Positions 39,222 through 47,900 of a stretch of 64,000 nt of DNA are shown piece after piece. Source of the DNA: Flavobacteriales bacterium. GTDB lineage: Bacteria > Bacteroidota > Bacteroidia > Flavobacteriales_D > CAJJDF01. The notes below the pieces were generated by a model, which was not told where the DNA came from, made no database searches, and saw only the letters and a list, made by a program, of their open reading frames with translations. Position 1 is the stretch's first letter; every line of letters begins with the position of its first letter. The stretch is taken from the NCBI GenBank assembly GCA_020630395.1, contig JAHDBM010000004.1:20701-84700 (forward strand), written 5' to 3'. Made by a program: the position numbers and the translations under genes.

Positions 39222-39893
39222 ATGATAAGAGTTGGATTTATATTGATATTGTGTATGATTGGATTGTTTGGATCAAGCCAAACAATTAACTCAGTTTATT
39301 TTGAAAATCCTCAGCCATTAAATACTAAAAACACTTCTTCTTTTAGTGCTGATGTTATAGGAAGGTATTATAAAGCAACTGATAACATAATAGACCTTGT
39401 AATAGATTCAACTAAAATAGAAGTAAAGTATCTAGTTAAGATGTTACTTAGAATGGATGAAATAAAATCTAATGATAAATATTACATCAAAAATAATTTG
39501 CTGTATGGAGTAAACGAAAAAAAGGGATTGGAGTTTTTTGTAAAAAACGATACAGTATATTTTGGTGTATTTCAAACGGAAACTTTTTTTGAACAAACTG
39601 ACTCATCTTTTATTCGAAAAATTGGCAATAAATATGTGTTAAATGAAAAAAAGGAAGATGCTTGGGACGTGACAGTTCTATACAAAAAGGATACAACACT
39701 CTATATAAGAACAATTGATTTAATTGAAGAAGAAGAAAAAGTAAACAAATATTTAGCTCCACTTACTAAAAAAGTAATCAATAAAGAACATACTTACATC
39801 AGTAATCCATCTGTAAAGAAGATGAAAAGCTTTGTTTCAGCAAAAGGCTTTTATGATATTATTAAGTATCATGTTAAGCTAGAGGAGGAGTAA
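39222..39893 (+). CDS. Secreted hypothetical protein
   Basis: Signal peptide; tail-to-tail overlap with the 39874..40611 gene. Confidence 0.55.
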   Translation: MIRVGFILILCMIGLFGSSQTINSVYFENPQPLNTKNTSSFSADVIGRYYKATDNIIDLVIDSTKIEVKYLVKMLLRMDEIKSNDKYYIKNNLLYGVNEKKGLEFFVKNDTVYFGVFQTETFFEQTDSSFIRKIGNKYVLNEKKEDAWDVTVLYKKDTTLYIRTIDLIEEEEKVNKYLAPLTKKVINKEHTYISNPSVKKMKSFVSAKGFYDIIKYHVKLEEE

Positions 39894-40611
39894 CATCAAC
39901 ATGATCGTTATCAATAGGTAGGTTATTCAAAATAACAATCTTTTGATATATCTTTCTACTTAACCCAGTAGTGAGTACTTCAATTTCATTTACCGATCGT
40001 ACAATAACTTCATCTGGTAAACTTTGAGAATATAAGGCTGCAACCTTTGCAATTAATGCATGTGCTTCTGAGCAGTAATCTAAATATCTTTGTAATTCAA
40101 ATCGAGTTAAAGTTCGCTTTGGAGAATTGACTGTGTTAAAGTTTTTAGAAAGAATTAAGTTAGGGTCTTTTGTGAGTTGATGCATATCTATAACATGAGC
40201 GATTACTCTTAATTCATGTAATGATTTAATTGTTCTTTTTCGTTTAACACGAGTTTCAATTGTTACTAAAAAGAAAACAGCTGCACCAAGCAATACAATA
40301 TCATTAAAAATAGCTTCTGTTATTCCGACAACATTACCTAGTGTTGTATTTTCTATTTTAAGCTCAATAAACGTTACACTAAATACTAAACCAATTAATG
40401 CAGTAATAATAAGACCGTAAGCAAAAATTCGCAATGGAATATTAGGTTTTGATACCCATTCAATATTCTCTTTACTGTTTTTAGTTAAGGTTAATAGATT
40501 TCCGACAGCTTTACGTAAACCAGATTCGGGAAATCGATCTGCAATACGCATTTCCAGTTTATTAACTGTACGAATAATTTTTTCAGGATCTAATTGATTA
40601 TTTAAGCTCAT
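39874..40611 (-). CDS. Two-TM membrane protein, last gene of dlt-like operon
   Basis: ATGA overlap with dltA-like stop; two hydrophobic segments. Confidence 0.65.
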   Translation of the reverse strand: MSLNNQLDPEKIIRTVNKLEMRIADRFPESGLRKAVGNLLTLTKNSKENIEWVSKPNIPLRIFAYGLIITALIGLVFSVTFIELKIENTTLGNVVGITEAIFNDIVLLGAAVFFLVTIETRVKRKRTIKSLHELRVIAHVIDMHQLTKDPNLILSKNFNTVNSPKRTLTRFELQRYLDYCSEAHALIAKVAALYSQSLPDEVIVRSVNEIEVLTTGLSRKIYQKIVILNNLPIDNDHVDVTPPLA

Positions 40612-42110
40612 TTATATAGTCCTTTTTTAAAATTTTCAACTAATTGTTTTCCATCAATTTTATGGTTTGCATTAACCGGAAATTCATGAATAGCAATAAT
40701 GTTTTTAGGAATCATATAAGCGGGTAATTTGGGTTTAATTGCCTCTTTTACATTATTAGCGGTTGCATCATTAGTATTCACTAATTGAACAAAGCTAATA
40801 ATGGCTTTAACATCATTTCCTCTTTTTAAAGGAACAGTATAAGCGAGCTTTACAATTTCTAAATCATTTAAAACAGATGTAATTTCTCCAAGCTCTATTC
40901 GGTATCCGTTAAATTTTATTTGATTATCAATCCTACCATTAAAAAACACCATATCGTCTTTGTAATAGCCTAAATCTCCAGTACGATATGCCTTTTTACC
41001 CTCAATCGTAAAAAACTTTTCTTTTGTCTGCTCAAGATTTTTAAAATATCCGGTAGAAACATGATCGCCAATTAATATGATTTCACCAATTGGGTTATCA
41101 TTTTCTATAGGCTCAATCATAACATCACTATCCCGTTTAGGAAAACCAATTGGAAGTATTTCATAAGTAGATAAAATTTCATCAGTAAGTGTAATCCATG
41201 TACTTGTTATAGTTGCTTCAGTGGGACCATAAGCATTAATTACTCTACATGCATTAAAATTATTGAATAGCGTTTTTACTGTTCTTTTGGGTAGTTCTTC
41301 TCCTGCAAATACAAATGTTTTTAACTGTGGAAGTTCAGAACTATTAAAATTTAATTCTCTTAAATACAGATAAACAAAAGAGGGAGTAGAAGTCCAAACT
41401 GTACAGCCGTATTGCTTTATCTTATCGATAAAATCATCTTGTTTGGCTTGTTCTCTACTCACTAAAAATAATGATGCCCCTAATGAGAACGAACTTAATA
41501 GATCATAAAGAGATACATCAAATGTAAAGGGTGATTGATTTAAGAAAACATCATCTTTGGAATAGCCATAATCTTGATGTATCCAGTCTAAAAAGCTTAG
41601 TAAACAAGTATTGGTAATTTGAACCCCTTTTGGCTCTCCAGTCGAGCCAGAAGTGAACATAATATAGCGTAATGGATCATTTGCATTCCAAAAGATATTA
41701 TCTTCATTATAATTTGGTGTACAAGAGATGTTGACGCTACAATCAAGATTAATCTCAGCAGCAAAAATAAGAGGTAACGTTTTATTGGTACAGTTAATCA
41801 CTACTTGACTATTAGATGATTGTTGTATAGTAATTAAGCGTTCATTTGGATAAATAGTATCGATAGGGATATATGGAATATCTAAATGAATTAGGGCTAA
41901 TATACTAATAGCATAATGAGCTTCTTTATGTCCGTATATGATAACCGGATGCCCCTTGGGAATAGATAAGCTTTCTATAGCTCCTTTAAGTTTTATAACA
42001 TGATTATATGTTTCTTGCCAGGTTAGCGATTTATCACTCCCATAAATACAAGGCTTATCTTGATTAATTTCCAGCTCTTCAAAGCTATTGGTATGGAAGT
42101 TAAATTTCAT
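40608..42110 (-). CDS. dltA: DltA-like amino acid--carrier protein ligase (adenylation domain)
   Basis: YIMFTSGSTGEPKGVQIT, SPFTFDVSLYDLLSSFSLG, VWTSTPSFVYLYL, LKTFVFAGEELP, NAYGPTEATITST, YRTGDLGYYKDDMVFFNGRIDNQIKFNGYRIEL. Confidence 0.88.
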   Translation of the reverse strand: MKFNFHTNSFEELEINQDKPCIYGSDKSLTWQETYNHVIKLKGAIESLSIPKGHPVIIYGHKEAHYAISILALIHLDIPYIPIDTIYPNERLITIQQSSNSQVVINCTNKTLPLIFAAEINLDCSVNISCTPNYNEDNIFWNANDPLRYIMFTSGSTGEPKGVQITNTCLLSFLDWIHQDYGYSKDDVFLNQSPFTFDVSLYDLLSSFSLGASLFLVSREQAKQDDFIDKIKQYGCTVWTSTPSFVYLYLRELNFNSSELPQLKTFVFAGEELPKRTVKTLFNNFNACRVINAYGPTEATITSTWITLTDEILSTYEILPIGFPKRDSDVMIEPIENDNPIGEIILIGDHVSTGYFKNLEQTKEKFFTIEGKKAYRTGDLGYYKDDMVFFNGRIDNQIKFNGYRIELGEITSVLNDLEIVKLAYTVPLKRGNDVKAIISFVQLVNTNDATANNVKEAIKPKLPAYMIPKNIIAIHEFPVNANHKIDGKQLVENFKKGLYK

Positions 42111-42141
42111 GTATTAATTTTTATTATTCCACTATGAATTG

Positions 42142-43308
42142 TTATAAAAAGGGAAAATAACCACTAAAAATATAAATGGCAAATGCTGTTATGTTAAAGG
42201 TTATAATGATAGATAAAACCGTAACTATTTTAGGGGATAAACCACCAAAGAACACATCTTTTTTCTGTTTTCTACAGTTATAAACGTATGTATTATGTAT
42301 TACTGAGTATAAACCAAACAAAGCACCACTAAGAATAAAATTTTTATGAAACCCATTCCAGCATCCCATAAGCGTAAAAGTGGAAAATAAGGCTAAGTTT
42401 TGTCTTATAAGTGGTTTCTTTTTTAGCTTAGGTTTCTTACTAAAGAATTTATAGAAAGGAGTGAAAAAATAATCTTTAAGCCAGTCTCCAAGAGTAATGT
42501 GAAACCGTTTCCAAAATTCCTGTGGATTTTTAGCTAAAAAAGGAAGGTTAAAGTTTTCAGGTACATGAATTCCCATCATCTTTGCTATGCCAATAGCCAT
42601 AGAAGAGTATCCTGCAAAATCGAAAAATAAGTATAAGTGATAGGAATACATGGTGTTTAACATGGGTAACACTTCTTTTGCATGTACATCTTGCCATGGT
42701 AACCAATAGCGGTTAATAGCTTCAGCAATTACATATTTATATAATACTCCTAGTAAAAAAAGCTCCCAGCCCTTTATAACGTTTTGCAGGGTTAAGTTGC
42801 TGTACCCAGTAGCTATGTTTTTTTTAAACCTTGGGTATCGATCAATAGGACCAATTAGGATTGTTGGTGTAAAAATTAGGTAGTTGGTATACGATTTAAA
42901 ATCTATCGCTTTATCGGTAGGTTTAGCATCTAAATAAATGCTAATTAATCGAAAACTGATGTATGATAGACCAGCAAAGAATATAAATTCACTGATGTTA
43001 TTAGGGTAAAAATCAACTTTAATATTAGCCTTAAATACAATCATAGGGAGTAACATAAGCAGAACTCCTAATAATTTCTTTTTTGGTTTAATAATCTCCT
43101 GGAATAAAAAGTATATTCCATAGGTATAGCCTAAAAACAATACTAAGTGTAGCGGTTTAGGATAATACAATAAAATATAAGCAACACTTAATAATAAAAT
43201 TGCCGAACCATAAGGAATAACCTTGCTTAAAAAGGCTTTTATAAAGTAAAGCACCAGAATAAAAATTCCAGCAATAATAAAATAATCTATGGAACTAAAT
43301 GGAGCCAT
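42142..43308 (-). CDS. dltB: DltB-like MBOAT acyltransferase
   Basis: FWKRFHITLGDWLKDYFFTPFY, FFDFAGYSSMAIGIAKMMGIHVPENFNLPF, multi-TM. Confidence 0.88.
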   Translation of the reverse strand: MAPFSSIDYFIIAGIFILVLYFIKAFLSKVIPYGSAILLLSVAYILLYYPKPLHLVLFLGYTYGIYFLFQEIIKPKKKLLGVLLMLLPMIVFKANIKVDFYPNNISEFIFFAGLSYISFRLISIYLDAKPTDKAIDFKSYTNYLIFTPTILIGPIDRYPRFKKNIATGYSNLTLQNVIKGWELFLLGVLYKYVIAEAINRYWLPWQDVHAKEVLPMLNTMYSYHLYLFFDFAGYSSMAIGIAKMMGIHVPENFNLPFLAKNPQEFWKRFHITLGDWLKDYFFTPFYKFFSKKPKLKKKPLIRQNLALFSTFTLMGCWNGFHKNFILSGALFGLYSVIHNTYVYNCRKQKKDVFFGGLSPKIVTVLSIIITFNITAFAIYIFSGYFPFL

Positions 43309-43454
43309 TAAAAGTTTTGATAAACAAAAGTTGAGTTAGAAGTAGGTTGTTGCAAATCATTACTATATGGCTTGTAGATAAACCATATTCCTAATATAAT
43401 AGCTGTATATAAAATCACTTTCCAAGTAGTATTTGAAATAAGTTTATCTTTCAT
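43308..43454 (-). CDS. dltX: DltX-like 48-aa single-TM microprotein
   Basis: MKDKLISNTTWKVILYTAIILGIWFIYKPYSNDLQQPTSNSTFVYQNF; position next to dltB and C-terminal FVYQNF resembling DltX FIYNEF; stop overlaps dltB ATG by one base. Confidence 0.75.
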   Translation of the reverse strand: MKDKLISNTTWKVILYTAIILGIWFIYKPYSNDLQQPTSNSTFVYQNF

Positions 43455-43509
43455 CAATATTATGTTAATTATAGTTGGTTGTTTACTCATTCAATAACAA
43501 ATTAGCCCA

Positions 43510-44694
43510 TTATGGGCTTTCATTGTATGGAATGTTATAATGATTAATAATTTTTTGGTTTATTCTTAGCCAACCATAATCTCCTAGGTGCATAACATCA
43601 GTTAACATTCCTTTTTCATAATGAGCAGTATCGCTAATAAACATATTAAAAGTAGGGATGTTAAATCGATTACTTATAGATTCTATAGAATCTATAATGG
43701 GGGTTAAATCGGTTAGGTTTTCGTATGCATAAGGATTTAATGGCTGTATAATGAATAAGGGATCGGCTTTATATTCGTGTAATAATTGACATAATAACCT
43801 AAAGTCTTGTAATTCCTGATTATTATTCATTTCTGGAATTTTTTGAAAAGCTTTTTTCCCTTTTGTGTAATTGGTATAGTAGTCATTATTTATACCCCAT
43901 TTATTATTAGTTGATTGATTAGTGTGGTCGTTTATTGACTTGGCTGTTAATTTATCCCACTTTATGCTAGGTAAACTGTCTTTTTTTGGTGTGTGGTTGC
44001 AGTTGTCTGGAAGAACGGGAGTAATTTCTTTTCTAGAGTTTAGCAATAGATTATTTATAAAGCTTAGAGGAGCATTTTTTATTTTACTCCATTCGTTACG
44101 ATCATAATAAAAAGCCTTCATTACCCATGAAGGACTACTGATGTCATTATAATTTCGGGAGATATAATCACTTAGAGCTTGCTTATAGGTGTAATTTAAA
44201 GAATCATTTCGGTATATATTTAACAGAAAACGCTCGTTAGCATATTCTAAGAAAGATGGAATAGAAGTTCCTTTTTCATAACCATTCGTAAACCATCCAG
44301 GCGAAACAACCACAATAATTTTACTATCCTTTAGGTATTGACTATAATGTAATAGCTGAGTGAAAATTGCAAAATTTTGATTTCCTGCATGTCCCATTCC
44401 AAGCACATTCGAATAGGTATGTTTAGGAATAAAATGAAACGGTTTAAGTTTTGAAGTGTCTTTTCCAGTTAATTCGGAAGAACCTAAAATAAGAATGTTA
44501 TTTTTTATTGATAAGTTAAGCGCTATATCAGCTTCAGCTTGATCGCCTTTATCATAATTTAAGTAAAGGCCAGATGTTTTGGAAAGACATAGACTATCAG
44601 GTGTTATTTCGTTCTCCGGAAATGTAGTAATGCAAAAATAGGAGATGCCCCCAGCAACAATTAATGTGATTAAATGAAGAACAACTTGTTTCAT
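43510..44694 (-). CDS. dltD: DltD-like protein
   Basis: LGSSELTGKDTSKLKPFHFIP, GHAGNQNF, SPGWFTNGYEKG, DVMHLGDYGWLRINQKI. Confidence 0.87.
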   Translation of the reverse strand: MKQVVLHLITLIVAGGISYFCITTFPENEITPDSLCLSKTSGLYLNYDKGDQAEADIALNLSIKNNILILGSSELTGKDTSKLKPFHFIPKHTYSNVLGMGHAGNQNFAIFTQLLHYSQYLKDSKIIVVVSPGWFTNGYEKGTSIPSFLEYANERFLLNIYRNDSLNYTYKQALSDYISRNYNDISSPSWVMKAFYYDRNEWSKIKNAPLSFINNLLLNSRKEITPVLPDNCNHTPKKDSLPSIKWDKLTAKSINDHTNQSTNNKWGINNDYYTNYTKGKKAFQKIPEMNNNQELQDFRLLCQLLHEYKADPLFIIQPLNPYAYENLTDLTPIIDSIESISNRFNIPTFNMFISDTAHYEKGMLTDVMHLGDYGWLRINQKIINHYNIPYNESP

Positions 44695-44918
44695 TGTTTC
44701 TCTAAGTAGGCTACAATATGATTTATGGATTCAAAGTGTTCTGGAATGACATCACTATTAGGAATGTGAACATCATACTCCTCTTCAATAGCAACAACAA
44801 GATCCACTACCACAATTGAATCTAATAAACCAGACTCTATTAAAGATTCTTCATTGGAAACTTCAGTAAACGCTAGTTCGTTAATTTGCTCTTTTAAAAA
44901 ATCATGTAAACCTTCCAT
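44691..44918 (-). CDS. dltC: DltC-like acyl/aminoacyl carrier protein
   Basis: 75 aa with carrier motif IESGLLDSIVVVDLVVAIEEEY; ATGA overlap with dltD. Confidence 0.87.
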   Translation of the reverse strand: MEGLHDFLKEQINELAFTEVSNEESLIESGLLDSIVVVDLVVAIEEEYDVHIPNSDVIPEHFESINHIVAYLEKQ

Positions 44919-44973
44919 GTGGCAAATATAGGGATTTAAAGATTGTATAAAAAGAGGCTTTTAGCTTCTTTTT

Positions 44974-47900
44974 TTACTGAAATAAGTTAATCCTCAAGGC
45001 AAACCCAACATTTTGGTTCATGGTTGGGAAAGAAGTAGAGATAAATGGATTAGTCATGACTCTGTCGTAGTAAAAACGTAACGTAAACTGTTTGTTTATT
45101 ACATAATCAGCAGATGCTTTTATAGAGATGTATCTTTGTCCAGCAGTAAGTTGATTTTGTTCTTCTACAATTTTTCTAATAATCGTTTTATTACTACGTA
45201 TAGACATATCTAAACGAGCATTAATATCACTAACAGGTTTTTTCTTACCAATTTTAAATGGAAGCTCTACTTTTTCGAAACGGTAACCCGTACCAATTGT
45301 AATTTCATTTCCTTTAAGTTCAGTAATTTGGTTATTCGTTAAACTTAACGAGATGTTTCGGTTACTCTTGTATTCAAACTTTGTGATTAAACTGTTTTTC
45401 CAGGTCGCATCTACTTTAAATAGTGGACTAAATTGCTCAGTAATAGATACGGCTAAAATTTGTTGTCCAGGGATAAAATTATTTGCTTGATCTCTAGCGG
45501 TTAAATTACCAAGAGCATCCTCACTAGATTCTAGGTTAGTTGTAAACGTAGCAATATTCATAGTAGAGTTGTAAGCATGAGAGAACGTAATACTCTTAAA
45601 GATTTTCTTCATTGCTTCAATTCTATTTAATCCATCAATGGTTAACCTCCAGTTTAATGCAGGTAAGTTCTTAAAAGGATTAAGTTTATTTGGGTTTAAT
45701 GATTTTCCAGCATAAGAACTCAAGAATGAATTTATTAATACATCTTGTTGCGTGCCATCATAACCATCATAAAATCCAGTAGCTTCTTGTGTACTAGAGT
45801 TTGCGTTTTTCTCACTTAACATTCTAGAAGCATCTCTTCGTGTTTCTAATAACTTATTAAATAAAGCTGATTCACCATCTTCACCATCTTTACTAAAAGC
45901 TGTTTTAAGAGAGTTAAACGAGATACTGTAATTACCCGTTCTCATGCTGTTTAAGTGGTTATATGTATTGGTACTATCCCACATAAAGTTTTCAGTTAAA
46001 TTCTCAGAGAAGGTTAGGTTAGAAGTAAGTTCTAAACGCATTCCTCTAAACGGTTCAAAAGAAGCCCTTCCATTAAATTTTTTAGAGTGATTAATCGTGT
46101 GTTGTTGGGTAATAAACCTACTGGTACTTCCAACTAGCCAATTATTAGCAGCTGCTCTTATGGCAAAATCGTTATCAGTTTGTCTTCCAAATATATCACG
46201 TTCTTGTTCTCCACCAAAAACAAAAGGAACACCAGGAGCTGTAAAACCATTCGACATACCAAAGAACTCTGTCCTTTCTTTATAACCCGGAAGTAATGTA
46301 CCGTCAATTACACTATAATTAAACGTAACAGTTTTAAGCGACATTAATACTTTAGCAAAAGCATCAGTGAAGGTAAGTTTATTAGGGTCTTTTTTCTTTT
46401 TCTTCTTGTCCTCTCCATCTTTTTTGTCTCCATCTTTTTTAGCGTCTTTACCTTTTGGATCTTTCTTTGTTTCAGGCTTTCTTCTAGATGGTCTTCTTCT
46501 TCGGTTACCTTTTTGGTTAACTTTTCTTAAGTATGGAACCTTATTGTAAAGGTTTATCATATTAAAATTACCATTCCATGCTACATTTCTTGAGTTTTGG
46601 ATGGTGTTTCCTAAGCTATCTTGGCTTAATGGAGCTCTTTGCCAATCGTAGGCAACAGAATATTTAGTAGTAAGGTTAACAAAGTCTAGTAAAGGTATTT
46701 TTCTAAATGGCCATTGATAAGTAACATTGGTAGTTTGTGCATAATGGTTGTTTTCCCCAAAATTTCGAATACTTTTCCAAACACTATCTTTTACTTGCTC
46801 AAATTCATCAGCATAAAGTGTTTTGTTAACTCTTAAATCTTGTGGTTCACCAATAAAACCATTATTGTTAGCATTGTAATCAATTTTTAATGATTTAGTT
46901 AAATCCCATTTTAAATCATAATTTCTATCCCAAGTAAATGTCTTAGAGAACTGAGGTATAATTAAAGCGTTACCTGTTATATCTCTTGCTTTAGATTCGT
47001 TATACGTACGATCCATATTGGTTCTAAAAGCAAATTGTTTTGGAATAGGAGAGAGGTTAAAATCTCTAACCAATTGAAACCATTTAGATTTTCTTAATGC
47101 CTTATTATTCCTAAAAGGAGTCCAAGGCTTCATTTTAGTTTGATAGGTATAATTTAACTGACCATTATAGGTTCTGTTAGTGTTGTAATCAGTTTGTATG
47201 TCACGTCTATATAGCTCATTGTAAGCATAGGAAGCGGCAAAGTTTTTTATATCCCAAGGATAACTTTTTTTGCTTTTCTTTTTGGGAGCAATCCTCACAT
47301 TGGTAAGGTTCATACTCCTTCTAACGGTTAAGTCTCGTGAAGCTTTTCTTCTTTTTTGTTGTTCTTCTGCAGTTAAATCGGCAACAGATTCTTTAAACTC
47401 AATATCTGGGTTAAGTGGGTCAAATTGTGGATCGATAATACCTTCAGAAAAACCTAAGAATAGTGGTATTTGCACACCAGCATCTTTTCCAAAGAATTTA
47501 CCAAGTTGAATGTTAGTTGTGGCATCAACTTGCTTAATGGTTTCCCTTTGTCGATCACTTACTTTTTGATCGATACTACCAAACCCAGGAGTACTAATAT
47601 GACCAGCTAATGCAATATTTGCAAAATCAGCTAAATTTGCCTGAACTCTAGATTGTGCTGCATAACCTCCTTGGTCGTCAAAATCAGTCATACGAAGCTC
47701 ATTAATCCATATTTTAGCACATTTATCTAATCCATCATCTGGCATCCAAGGATGGTTTTGATCTTTATGAGGGTTTCTAACTCCAACCATAATGGTTCTT
47801 AATCCTTGTAAATTAGGATTACCAATTACTTTAATAATATGATCTGATTTGCCAGGTACTGCTTGCTTAAATAATGCTAGTAGAGATGCTGCGCCAACAG

